24,484 nt of DNA, from NCBI GenBank assembly GCA_964505325.1, contig CAZDHT010000052.1:1-24484 (forward strand). The letters run 5' to 3'. A model generated the notes under the pieces. It was given only the letters and a program-made list of their open reading frames with translations. It was not told the origin of the DNA and made no database searches. Position numbers and translations under genes: made by a program. The DNA comes from CAZDHT01 sp964505325. Its GTDB lineage: Bacteria; Planctomycetota; PUPC01. Shown here piece after piece: positions 1-7,758 of the stretch. Position 1 is the first letter of the stretch. Each line of letters begins with the position of its first letter.

Positions 1-507
1 GGTGGTGATCTTGGTGCCGCTCAGGCTGAGGCGCTTCAGCAGGGGCAGCTTTCGGAGGTGCAGGAGACCCTTCCCGGTGATGTTGGTACGGTCCAGATTC
101 ACCGCTCGCAGAAACAGAAGACCCTTCAGATGCCCCAGTCCCGCGTCGGTGATCAGGGGTTGGTCGGCCAGGTTGAGTCCGGGAACCGGGTTGTCGCGAA
201 GTCCCGCGACCAGCGCGGCGAGGTTCTCATCCGTCAGGGTGCGGGTCTTCGGTGCGACCAGCCAACGGGTGTTTGCGGGGACCCGCACGCCTTGATCGTC
301 TTTGGTGGGGGTTTCGCCCAGCGGCACACGGGTGGCGCCCCAAAACCCGGGCCCGTCCACCCACTCGGAAACCCGCAACGACAACTGCGAGCGGAAGAAC
401 ATGTCCGGCGTCTTCGCGGGCGCCTTTGGGCCGGGCGACGTACAGCCGGCGTTCACCGCCAAACACACCAACGCCAACAGAGGCAGCACGTCTCGGCCCG
501 ATTTCAT
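1..507 (-). CDS. Leucine-rich-repeat lipoprotein-like protein, 3' end cut off by window edge
   Basis: Only the first 169 codons are present, and the frame is still open at base 1. The N-terminus (MKSGRDVLPLLALVCLAVNAGC) is a short basic stretch, a hydrophobic core and a Cys at residue 22, so it is probably an exported lipoprotein. The lipobox is imperfect because Asn sits at -3. From about residue 90 the protein turns into leucine-rich repeats of the ITDAGL-x-HLK-x-L-x-x-L type, which are typical of planctomycete surface proteins. The start at 505-507 lies 4 bases after the hydrolase stop, with GGGAG about 10 bases upstream, so it is probably the last known gene of the radical SAM-hydrolase operon. 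The function is unknown; LRRs generally mediate protein binding. Confidence 0.75.
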   Translation of the reverse strand, partial: MKSGRDVLPLLALVCLAVNAGCTSPGPKAPAKTPDMFFRSQLSLRVSEWVDGPGFWGATRVPLGETPTKDDQGVRVPANTRWLVAPKTRTLTDENLAALVAGLRDNPVPGLNLADQPLITDAGLGHLKGLLFLRAVNLDRTNITGKGLLHLRKLPLLKRLSLSGTKITT

Positions 508-511
508 CCTC

Positions 512-1336
512 TTATTCTCCCGCTCTCTCACGCAGCCAGTCAAGGGTTGTTTCGATGACTTCTCTCTCCCAGGCGACGGAGTAGTAGCTGTGGTTGGCGC
601 CCTCGACGGTGTGAAACGCCGCGCCGATCCCCCGCTCCCGGCAGAACGACGCGTAGTACTCCGGCGCGCCGATGGCCTCGTCGTCGCGGCTGCCGTAGAT
701 GAACAGCGAGGGGTTTGTGAAGCCGGCGAGGTCCGTCATGATGTCGCGGCGCGAATCCTTGGGGTTCCGGCCCTTCGGCTTCGAGCGCCCCTTGATCGTG
801 CGGAAGACGCCGCGGAAGTCGACCGCGCCCTTGAACAGCTTGGCCCAGGTCTCGCGGCGGAAGATCTTCTTCAGATACTCGGCCAGGAAGAACGCGGAGC
901 GCCGAGCACGGTCGCCTGTGACCTTCTGCGGCGCGAACAGCGGCGTCGACCAGAGGACGAGGCCGTCGAAAGACTTGTCGAGCGCCGCCGCACCGAGGAC
1001 GACGTTCCCCCCGGAACAGATGCCCAGCGGCCAGACGCGGCGGACGCCGACCTCGGACCGGATGAATTCCGCCGCCGCCAGGAGGTCGTCGATCATGCCA
1101 TCGAGGTCGGCGGCGTCGGTGTCGCCTTCGCTGTCGCCGCGGCCGCGCAGGTCAAACCGCAACGACGCGATGCCCTCGCGGCCGAGGCGCCGCGCCATGT
1201 TCACAAACATCCGGTGCGGCCCGCAGCGATAGCCCGACCAGCCGTGCACGAACACCACGCCGTCCCGAGCCCCGTCGGGCGCGTTCAGCACGCCGCGAAG
1301 TGTAACGTCAGATTGAAACGCAACAGGTCTTTCCAT
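512..1336 (-). CDS. Alpha/beta hydrolase with cysteine nucleophile
   Basis: A 274-residue single-domain alpha/beta hydrolase. It has the oxyanion-side HGWSG (31-35), the RFDLRGRGDS strand/turn (60-69), the nucleophile elbow G-I-C-S-G-G (105-110), an acid candidate in YGSRDD (Asp218/219) and the general base in EGANHS (His249). The elbow carries Cys107 instead of the usual Ser, as in dienelactone hydrolases and in the exosortase-associated hydrolase families, so classical serine esterase chemistry is doubtful. There is no signal peptide, so it is cytoplasmic. It starts 24 bases after the radical SAM gene stop and ends 4 bases before the LRR lipoprotein gene, so co-transcription is likely. No strong Shine-Dalgarno precedes the ATG, which fits translational coupling. 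The substrate cannot be read from the sequence. Confidence 0.85.
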   Translation of the reverse strand: MERPVAFQSDVTLRGVLNAPDGARDGVVFVHGWSGYRCGPHRMFVNMARRLGREGIASLRFDLRGRGDSEGDTDAADLDGMIDDLLAAAEFIRSEVGVRRVWPLGICSGGNVVLGAAALDKSFDGLVLWSTPLFAPQKVTGDRARRSAFFLAEYLKKIFRRETWAKLFKGAVDFRGVFRTIKGRSKPKGRNPKDSRRDIMTDLAGFTNPSLFIYGSRDDEAIGAPEYYASFCRERGIGAAFHTVEGANHSYYSVAWEREVIETTLDWLRERAGE

Positions 1337-1360
1337 CGCTCAGCAGACCCGACCACGCCC

Positions 1361-3181
1361 TTACAGAGCTTCCGATTTGCACACCCCGCAGCCGCCGCAA
1401 CCGGCGGTCCGGCAGTCGGGCGTCCATTCGCCGCGGCGCGCCCGCTCGAGTTCCTTGAGCAAGTGCTCACGGGTCACGCCCACATCTATCATAGACCAAG
1501 GCAATAGCTCGTCAACCTCGCGCGCCCGGAGTGAGAACTGTTCGACCGGACTGAACCCGGCCCCCTCGAAGGCGCGGTCCCACGCGTCGACGTTGAACTG
1601 CTCGTCCCACGCGTCCATCCGCGCCCCGTTTTGCCACGCATCCCGCAGCACTGTTCCCAGACGGCGGTCGCCGCGCGCGAACACCCCCTCGATCAGGCTC
1701 CGCTCGATGCGGTGGAACCTGAGGCGGACCTTGCGGCGGCGGACGGTATGCTTGATGATCTCCTGTCGCTCGCGGAGCACGTCCGGGCCCGCCATCGCCT
1801 CCCACTGAAAGGGGGTGTGCGGCTTGGGGACGAACGACGCGATCGAGACGTTGACGTGTCCGGCGGGTCTGCCGGTTTCCCGACGAAGGTCGGAAAGCTC
1901 ATCGGCCAGCTCGGCAATGCGGGCCACATCCCGGTCCGTCTCACCCGGCAGGCCGATCATGAAGTACAGCTTGATCCTCGCCCAGCCGTTCTCATATGCC
2001 GCTCGGACGCCCGCGAACAGGTCCTCGTCGGTGATCATCTTATTGGCGACGCGCCGGACGGATTCCGCCGCTGCTTCGGGCGCGATGGTAAGGCCGGACT
2101 TGCGGACGGTCTTGATCGCCTTGGGCAACTCCCGAAGCTGCTCGTTCACCCGCAGCGACGCGATGCTGATGTTGATGTGCCTCGGGCCGAACTCCCCCGC
2201 GAACGTTTCGAGCAGGCGCGACAGGTCGGGGTAGTCGCTGCTGGACAGCGACGTGAGGCTGATCTCGTCGTAGCCGGTCGCTGCGACGGCCTTTCGGGCG
2301 TGGTCGAGCAGGGTCTCGACCGACCTGGCGCGCACGGGGCGGCGTGTCATTCCGGCGTGACAGAACCGGCAACCGCGCGTGCAGCCCCGCATGATCTCCA
2401 GCGCCACGCGCTCGTGGACCGTCCCGATGAGCGGGACCACGGGGGCGGTCGGGTACGGCGCGTCATCCAAGTCGGGGACCACGGCGCGCTGGATGCTCGC
2501 CGGCGCCCCCGCCACCTGGGTCGAGATGGCGAGCAGCGAACCGTCCGCTTTATAGCAAATGTCATACAAGGAAGGGACATAGACGTGCGGCACTCCCCGG
2601 CCCAGCGCGGCCAGGCGCTCGGCCCGGGGCATCCTCTTGGTTGCGATCAGCACATCCACCAGCCGGTCGATGACCGGCTCGCCCTCGCCGACGACGAAAA
2701 GGTCGATGAAGTCCGCGAGCGGCTCGGGCGCCAGAGCGCCTGCGCCGCCGGCGATGACGATGGGGTCTCGGTCGCCGCGCTCCGACGCCTGGATCGGTAC
2801 CCCGCCAAGGTCCAGCATGGTGAGCAGGTTGGTGTAGGTCATCTCGTGCTGAAGCGAGAAGCCGACCACGTCGAACTGGCTGAGCGGGGTGTGCGTTTCG
2901 AGCGACCGGAGCGGGATGCCGGCGGCGCGCAACTCCTTCTCCATGTCGGGCCACGGCGCGAAGGCGCGCTCGGCGGCCACGTCATCCCGCGCGTTCAGCA
3001 TCCAGTACAGGATCTGGAGCCCGAGGTGCGACATCCCGATGGAGTACGTGTCGGGGTAGGCGAACGCCACCGTCAGTTTCACGTCGGCGTGGTTCTTGAC
3101 CACGGCGTTCCGCTCGCCGCCGACGTACTGGCCCGGCTGCTTGACCGAAAGCAGGATGCTGTCGGGGTACAATTCACCCAT
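1361..3181 (-). CDS. TIGR03960-like B12-binding-type radical SAM protein
   Basis: Numbering here follows the longer frame from 3220. The N-terminal half resembles a B12-binding-like domain (LTVAFAYPDTYSIGMSHLGL, 49-68; VVGFSLQHEMTYTNLL, 118-133; VIAGGAGALAPEPL, 155-168). It is followed by the radical SAM cluster motif C280-TRG-C284-RF-C287 and the TIM-barrel core. The extreme C-terminus has a conserved-looking four-Cys patch, DC-x4-C-x2-C-x2-C (603-614), that could bind a second cluster. This layout matches the uncharacterised family TIGR03960, which is often found with or fused to a DUF2344 domain. No DUF2344 partner is present here. The ATG at 3181 is preferred because an extended -10 promoter lies at 3211-3219, so a GTG start at 3220 would fall upstream of transcription. 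The reaction catalysed is unknown; tRNA or ribosome-related roles are only guesses. Confidence 0.88.
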   Translation of the reverse strand: MGELYPDSILLSVKQPGQYVGGERNAVVKNHADVKLTVAFAYPDTYSIGMSHLGLQILYWMLNARDDVAAERAFAPWPDMEKELRAAGIPLRSLETHTPLSQFDVVGFSLQHEMTYTNLLTMLDLGGVPIQASERGDRDPIVIAGGAGALAPEPLADFIDLFVVGEGEPVIDRLVDVLIATKRMPRAERLAALGRGVPHVYVPSLYDICYKADGSLLAISTQVAGAPASIQRAVVPDLDDAPYPTAPVVPLIGTVHERVALEIMRGCTRGCRFCHAGMTRRPVRARSVETLLDHARKAVAATGYDEISLTSLSSSDYPDLSRLLETFAGEFGPRHINISIASLRVNEQLRELPKAIKTVRKSGLTIAPEAAAESVRRVANKMITDEDLFAGVRAAYENGWARIKLYFMIGLPGETDRDVARIAELADELSDLRRETGRPAGHVNVSIASFVPKPHTPFQWEAMAGPDVLRERQEIIKHTVRRRKVRLRFHRIERSLIEGVFARGDRRLGTVLRDAWQNGARMDAWDEQFNVDAWDRAFEGAGFSPVEQFSLRAREVDELLPWSMIDVGVTREHLLKELERARRGEWTPDCRTAGCGGCGVCKSEAL

Positions 3182-3210
3182 GTCAGGCGGTTCCTGGTTC
3201 CCAGCGCACG

Positions 3211-3219
3211 ATGATACCA
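3211..3219 (-). promoter_or_regulatory. Extended -10 promoter element for the radical SAM operon
   Basis: Read on the minus strand the bases are TGGTATCAT: a TG-N extension joined to a TATCAT -10 hexamer. No good -35 is visible 16-18 bases upstream, as is common for extended -10 promoters. Transcription would begin near 3204, leaving a leader of about 20 bases before the ATG at 3181. The -10 lies inside the open frame that starts at GTG 3220, which argues against that longer start. Confidence 0.45.
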
Positions 3220-3248
3220 CAAGTGCGCGGTACGGTGAGATGGAATAT

Positions 3249-5669
3249 TCAATCGACGATCATCATGTCGACGGGCGCGTAGTCGTCGGTGAGGATGGGC
3301 ACGTCGTCCTGCGGCAGCACGAGCAGCTCGTCCCGGGTGAGCATGTTCGTGGCGTGCCGGTCGATGGTCGGCATCTTGATCTTCCCGGCTGCTTTGAGCC
3401 GCGCGGCAAGGTCTTCGATCTCGCTCTTGGGCAGCCGCCGCCGATGGCCGGGGCCGGTCGCGATGAGGATGATGTTCCGCGATGTCTCGGGGTCCCAATT
3501 CGTGTCGGATATCTTCGGGAATATGTAGATGTGTTCCGGATCGAACACCGCCTTGAACGTCTTGTACTCCGAGCGGAACAGCCTGCTGGAACGCCCCTCG
3601 ATGGCGCTGATGACGTTCATCAGCGCCACGCCCCGCTTCGTCAAGTGCTCCCGTACCTCGGTCAGGAACTCCTTCGTCGTGAGGTGGAATGGAATCCGCC
3701 CTCCCGCGGTGTAGGCGTCGAGAATGATGAGGTCATACTTTGTCTTCGAGTTGTGGATGAACATCCGGCCGTCCTGGACGTGCATCCGCAGGCGCTCATC
3801 GAGCCGCAGCCCGAACCATTTCTTGGCCATGCCCACCACAACCGGATCAATCTCGACGACGTCGATCGAGAGGCGAGGATACGAGTTCCGGAAGATCATC
3901 GGGACCACGCCCCCTCCGCCGCCGACGATCAGCACGTTCCGGACCTCGGTGTTGAAGATGAACGGCAGATGCAGGAGGTCGGAGTACGTGGTGCCCGAGG
4001 CGTAAGGCTGGCGTATCTTTTTCGCGTCGGCATCCAGCAGAACGGCGCTCTCGACGTATTGATCGAACCTCAGTTGGCGGCGGTTGCCCATCGGGTCGGT
4101 CTGCCCGACCAGGAACGCCTTGCCTTCCTCGGTGATGAACTCTTCGCCGACCGGCAGGACCTTCTCCTCGATGACCGCCAGGTGGTGATAAGGGGACTCG
4201 CGCTGGGCCCGAATGCGACGAAGCACGTAGTACTCCCTATCTTTCAGCTTCACGACGCTCCAGCCTCCCTCGGCGGAGCCGACCACCTCCTCCTCCGCAT
4301 GGTCGGCCAGCGGCACCGGATCGGGCTTCGTCACCAGAGCCAGGGCGACCACCGCGAGGACGAGCAGCCCGGACACCAGCCATGGCTGCCCGCCATCCTT
4401 CCGGGCCCGGTTGTGGATGAAGACGGCCAGCACCGCGGCCAGAACGGCGCCCACGCCGCCCAGTTCGAACAGGTGCGTCTTACCGATGGCTGAGATCAGC
4501 ACGAACGTGGTCAGCAGCACCCCGACGACATTTCCGAGCGTCGAGAGCGCGTACAGTCTGCCGGCGACCCCGCCGACCGAGCCGACCCGCGGGGTCGAGA
4601 GCCGCACGGCGAACGGCGCCACCATGGCGAACAACGTAATCGGCACGAAGTAGAGGATGAGCGACGCGAACAGGGGGCGCATCACGTTGGGGCCGCCGGA
4701 CGACGTGCCCATGAGGGCTTTGCATACTGCGGGCGCGACCAGCGGGACGACCAGCGTGGCGATGCCCGCGGCCACAACGACCGTCGCCAGCGCCATCATC
4801 GTCGTCCGCCGGTCGGCCAGCTTGCCGCCGGCCACGTAGCCCACCGAGAGGGCGCCGAGAAACACCGTGATCACGCTGCCCCAGACGAATACGCTGCTGC
4901 CGAAGAACGGCGCGATCGCCGCGCCGCCAATGACCTCGAGACTCATCAGCACCATGCCGCAGGCGAACACCAACGGCCGCAGCCCGGGAATTGGTTTCAC
5001 GTCGCCGGCGGGCGTCCGCGCCCCACCGGCTGGCCCACCGCCCACGACGCCCCGGTTCAGATAGAAGCAGAAGAAGGCCACCACGACCAAGACCACGCCG
5101 CAGCCCAACAGGATGACCCGGTTGCCGAAGAACGTCACGAGCACGAACGTGCTCAACAGCGCGCCGAACACGCTCCCCAGTGTAGTGACCGCGTAGACTT
5201 TTCCAGTCACCCTCCCGACCGAGGTCAGCGCCGCCGAGGCGATGCGGACCGCGACAGGCGAGATCATTCCGAGGAGCATGGTAGGCAGGAAATAGAGCAG
5301 CACGACCGCGAACAGCGGGAGCAGCGGGTTGAGCCCGGGCCCCAGGTCCGCCCGCAGCAGCGCCCGGCACAGGCGCGGGCCGATCAGCGGCACCACCGCG
5401 ACGAGGGCGCCGGCCGCCAGCGTGAGGGCGGACAGCGTCCCGGCGCCCGGGTTCGTGTCGGCAACCCTTCCGCCCAGCACATAGCCGAGGCTCAGCGCGC
5501 CCATGAACACGCTGATGACGCTGCCCCACACGAACACGTTGCTGCCGAAGTACGGGGCGATGGCCATGCCGCCGACGATCTCGACCCCCATCAGGCACGC
5601 GCCGCCGGCGAATACGAGCAGGCCGAGCCCGAAGGCGGAGTGCGGAGCGGCCCTGTCGGCATCTGTCAT
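3249..5669 (-). CDS. Fused membrane (MFS-like) / spermidine synthase-like protein with duplicated membrane half
   Basis: An 806-residue protein with three parts. Residues 12-205 and 229-419 are two homologous hydrophobic domains; each contains a version of FVWGSVI-x-VF-x-GALS-x-GYV-x-GG-x-x-AD and a later G-x-x-YA-x-x-TLG-x-V-x-G motif. After one more hydrophobic segment (430-447), residues about 470-806 form a Rossmann methyltransferase-fold domain of spermidine-synthase type. It has the SAM loop IVGGGGG (581-587), acidic VVEIDP (604-609), ILDAY (649-653) and the tail LTDDYAPVD (793-801). The classic DSSDP aminopropyltransferase motif is replaced by DAYTAGG, so true spermidine synthesis is unproven. 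The ATG at 5669 was chosen because GAGG lies 7 bases upstream and a promoter sits at 5718-5746. It is probably an inner-membrane protein with a cytoplasmic catalytic domain. Confidence 0.85.
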   Translation of the reverse strand: MTDADRAAPHSAFGLGLLVFAGGACLMGVEIVGGMAIAPYFGSNVFVWGSVISVFMGALSLGYVLGGRVADTNPGAGTLSALTLAAGALVAVVPLIGPRLCRALLRADLGPGLNPLLPLFAVVLLYFLPTMLLGMISPVAVRIASAALTSVGRVTGKVYAVTTLGSVFGALLSTFVLVTFFGNRVILLGCGVVLVVVAFFCFYLNRGVVGGGPAGGARTPAGDVKPIPGLRPLVFACGMVLMSLEVIGGAAIAPFFGSSVFVWGSVITVFLGALSVGYVAGGKLADRRTTMMALATVVVAAGIATLVVPLVAPAVCKALMGTSSGGPNVMRPLFASLILYFVPITLFAMVAPFAVRLSTPRVGSVGGVAGRLYALSTLGNVVGVLLTTFVLISAIGKTHLFELGGVGAVLAAVLAVFIHNRARKDGGQPWLVSGLLVLAVVALALVTKPDPVPLADHAEEEVVGSAEGGWSVVKLKDREYYVLRRIRAQRESPYHHLAVIEEKVLPVGEEFITEEGKAFLVGQTDPMGNRRQLRFDQYVESAVLLDADAKKIRQPYASGTTYSDLLHLPFIFNTEVRNVLIVGGGGGVVPMIFRNSYPRLSIDVVEIDPVVVGMAKKWFGLRLDERLRMHVQDGRMFIHNSKTKYDLIILDAYTAGGRIPFHLTTKEFLTEVREHLTKRGVALMNVISAIEGRSSRLFRSEYKTFKAVFDPEHIYIFPKISDTNWDPETSRNIILIATGPGHRRRLPKSEIEDLAARLKAAGKIKMPTIDRHATNMLTRDELLVLPQDDVPILTDDYAPVDMMIVD

Positions 5670-5717
5670 CCGGTGACCTCGGCGGCGGCCGGGAACTGCG
5701 GCTCCATCAGGCAACAG

Positions 5718-5746
5718 ATGATAGTGGCGAGAGCACAGGCCCGCAA
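5718..5746 (-). promoter_or_regulatory. Sigma-70-type promoter for the fused spermidine synthase gene
   Basis: On the minus strand there is a TTGCGG -35 (5741-5746), a 17-base spacer and a TATCAT -10 (5718-5723). The leader to the ATG at 5669 would be about 40 bases. It faces away from the promoter at 5838-5866, so the two genes are divergently transcribed. Confidence 0.55.
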
Positions 5747-5837
5747 TAGAAAAACGCGCACGGACGCACGGGAGCATGAGGGCTGCGTGGGGGCTGCAAT
5801 GCTGCCTGCTCGATCAGTTGTTCCGCGCTATCGCAGG

Positions 5838-5866
5838 TTGTGGGCCAGGCGGACGGACGGTATAAT
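5838..5866 (+). promoter_or_regulatory. Sigma-70-type promoter with perfect -10 for the GyrI-like gene
   Basis: TTGTGG (5838-5843), a 17-base spacer and a perfect TATAAT (5861-5866) precede the ATG at 5903. The predicted leader is about 30 bases and carries the ribosome binding site AGAGG at 5891-5895. Confidence 0.6.
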
Positions 5867-5902
5867 CGCGAACGCACGGAGGCGATACCTAGAGGTCGCG
5901 AC

Positions 5903-6442
5903 ATGAACATAAGGAAAAAGCTCTTGCCGCTCCTGGTCGGGTTCGTGGTTGGCTGTCTTATCGTGGGGCTGTTCATCGCGTACCGGATGGGGGCGTTCAA
6001 CAAGGTGAGGCTTCTCCGCGAGCAGCGGGGGCCGTACCGCATCGTGTGCCTGCCGCACACCGGCGCGTACAACCGGATCGGCGAGAAGATCCGGAAGGTG
6101 AAGGGCCTGCTGAAGCGGCCCGACGAGCAGTTGGGCCTGCCATGTGGCATCTACTACGACAACCCAAATGAGGTGGCGGAAGAGAAGCTGCGGAGCAAGG
6201 GCGGCTATGCGGTCGAGGGCGAGGTCAAGACCGAGGCTCCGCTCGAAGTGGAGAACATCCCCCGGCGCGAGGCGCTGGTGGCGCGGTTCAAGGGCCATCC
6301 TGCGGTCGCGGCGATGAAGATATACCCGGCCACGTCGAAGTGGATGACGGAGAACGGCTGCAAATCGGCCGGCCCGGCAATCGAGTTCTACCGCAAAGGG
6401 CTGGTCGAATGTGAGATACCCGTGGTTGCTTCCGAGGAGTAG
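5903..6442 (+). CDS. Membrane-anchored GyrI-like / AraC-effector-binding-domain protein
   Basis: A 179-residue protein with one N-terminal transmembrane anchor (about residues 7-28, after the basic MNIRKK). A GyrI-like (AraC effector-binding) fold follows: RGPYRIVCLPHTGAYNRIG (42-60), LGLPCGIYYDNPNE (77-90) and a second half with RREALVARFKGHPA (121-134) and GPAIEFYR (157-164). Proteins of this family bind small molecules or inhibit gyrase; this copy would display its domain outside the inner membrane, so direct gyrase inhibition is unlikely unless the topology is inverted. The ATG at 5903 is supported by AGAGG with 7-base spacing. It is a single-gene unit from its own promoter, with the replication operon promoter following. 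Confidence 0.75.
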   Translation: MNIRKKLLPLLVGFVVGCLIVGLFIAYRMGAFNKVRLLREQRGPYRIVCLPHTGAYNRIGEKIRKVKGLLKRPDEQLGLPCGIYYDNPNEVAEEKLRSKGGYAVEGEVKTEAPLEVENIPRREALVARFKGHPAVAAMKIYPATSKWMTENGCKSAGPAIEFYRKGLVECEIPVVASEE

Positions 6443-6515
6443 CGCGGCCGGCCCTCGGAGGTCGTTCGCGGGGACGGATTCGGGCAAGATTCGCCGAAAA
6501 TCGGCTCCGTTTGCT

Positions 6516-6544
6516 TTGACTTGCTGGCGGCGCTCTGCTATCAT
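6516..6544 (+). promoter_or_regulatory. Sigma-70-type promoter of the dnaN-dciA-gyrB operon
   Basis: TTGACT (6516-6521), a 17-base spacer and TATCAT (6539-6544) make a near-consensus promoter. Transcription would start near 6551, giving a leader of about 98 bases before dnaN. The rest of 6443-6648 shows no DnaA-box cluster. The leader contains a short open frame beginning ATGAAGCTCAC at 6591 that overlaps the dnaN start. Confidence 0.65.
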
Positions 6545-6648
6545 AGGTGCCGGCTTCCGAGGCATCTGGAAGGCGAATCGTCGGCGTGTCATGAAGCTCA
6601 CTCGTCGGCCGCGAATCACCACCGAAAACAGTGCTGGGAGGAATTCGT

Positions 6649-7755
6649 ATGAAGCTCACGTGTGACACGAAACTTCTCGCGGACAGCCTGGCGTTGGTCG
6701 GTTCCGTCGTGCCGGCTCGCAGTCCCAAGCCGGTTCTGGCGAACGTCAAGCTGGTGGCAAAGGGCGATTCGCTGGAGCTGATGGCGACCGACCTGGAGGT
6801 CGGAATCCGGCGAACGATCTCGGGGGTCGAGGTGTCCGAGGCGGGCGAGGTGCTTCTGCCGGCCGCCGCGGCCGCCAATATCGTGCGGGAGGCGACCGCA
6901 AAGGACGTCTCGCTCAGCACCGAAGACAAGACCTGCACCATCTCCTACACGGGAGCCACGTACGACCTGCCCTGCGATGAACCGGCGGACTTCCCCGAGA
7001 TGCCTGGGTTCAACGAAAAGAACGCCGTGACCGTCGTGGCGGGCGACTTTCGGACAATGATCGAGCGGACCAGGTTCGCCGTGGCGCGCGAGCAGGCCAG
7101 ATATGCCTTGAACGGAATCCTGTTCGCGCTGAAGGGCGAAACACTCCGGCTGGTCGCCACCGACGGACGCCGCCTCGCGCTCACCAAGGGCAAGGCGAAG
7201 AACAAGGCCGGCGTCACCGCCCAGCCCATCATCCCCACCAAGGCGATGGACCTCCTCGACAAGCTGATGACCCGCCCCGACGAAAAGGTGAAGATCGAGG
7301 TCGGCGAAAACCAGGTCGTCGCTCAGACGGCCGCCGGCATGGTGTGCTCGCGCCTGGTGGAGGGCCACTTCCCCGACTACGAAGAGGTCATCCCTAAGGA
7401 TTGCGACAAGACCCTGACCATCGGGAGCACGAAGCTCCATTCGGCGGTCCGGCGCGCCGCGCTCATCACTACCGAAGAGTCGGGCTCGGTCAGGTTCTCG
7501 CTCAAGAAGGGCTCTCTGCTGCTGACCACCAAGACGCTGGAAGGGCGCCGCGCGACCATCGAAGCGGAGGGAGCCGAGTACGACGGCGAACCGCTCGACA
7601 TCTCGTTCAACCCGAGCTTCTTCACCGACATGCTCAAGGTGATGGGCGACGAAGAGGTGACCGTGTCCTTCAGGGATACCACCAGTGCCGCCGTGGCGAA
7701 GGGGGGTAAGGACTACGTGTACGTGGTGATGCCCGTTCAGACCCAGGAGGGATAG
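6649..7755 (+). CDS. dnaN: DNA polymerase III beta sliding clamp
   Basis: A 368-residue protein, the normal length for a bacterial beta clamp, with three clamp domains (about 1-120, 130-250 and 251-368). Recognisable blocks are MKLTCD at the N-terminus, LMATDLEVGI (42-51 region), the second-domain stretch YALNGILFALKGETLRLVATDG, FPDYEEVIPKD, and the C-terminal YVYVVMPVQ, which forms the edge of the partner-binding pocket. It forms the ring that holds Pol III on DNA. The ATG at 6649 follows GGGAGG (6636-6641) by 7 bases. Its stop is 3 bases before dciA, and the dciA ribosome binding site lies inside the last codons, so translation is coupled. No dnaA is visible upstream. Confidence 0.97.
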   Translation: MKLTCDTKLLADSLALVGSVVPARSPKPVLANVKLVAKGDSLELMATDLEVGIRRTISGVEVSEAGEVLLPAAAAANIVREATAKDVSLSTEDKTCTISYTGATYDLPCDEPADFPEMPGFNEKNAVTVVAGDFRTMIERTRFAVAREQARYALNGILFALKGETLRLVATDGRRLALTKGKAKNKAGVTAQPIIPTKAMDLLDKLMTRPDEKVKIEVGENQVVAQTAAGMVCSRLVEGHFPDYEEVIPKDCDKTLTIGSTKLHSAVRRAALITTEESGSVRFSLKKGSLLLTTKTLEGRRATIEAEGAEYDGEPLDISFNPSFFTDMLKVMGDEEVTVSFRDTTSAAVAKGGKDYVYVVMPVQTQEG

Positions 7756-7758
7756 CGG

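Noticed and set aside
1631..3214. Open frame of 527 codons on the plus strand opposite the radical SAM gene
   Set aside because: The opposite strand encodes a clear radical SAM protein; this frame is Arg/Asp/Val/His rich with no motif and is an antisense shadow.
3182..3220. Longer radical SAM protein starting at GTG 3220
   Set aside because: The extended -10 element lies at 3211-3219, so this start would precede the transcript, and the added 13 residues look unconserved.
3096..4493. Open frame of 465 codons on the plus strand
   Set aside because: It is antisense to the spermidine-synthase-like gene, with no recognised motif.
6443..6648. Replication origin upstream of dnaN
   Set aside because: No cluster of DnaA boxes (TTATCCACA-like) and no AT-rich unwinding stretch was seen; dnaA is not adjacent.
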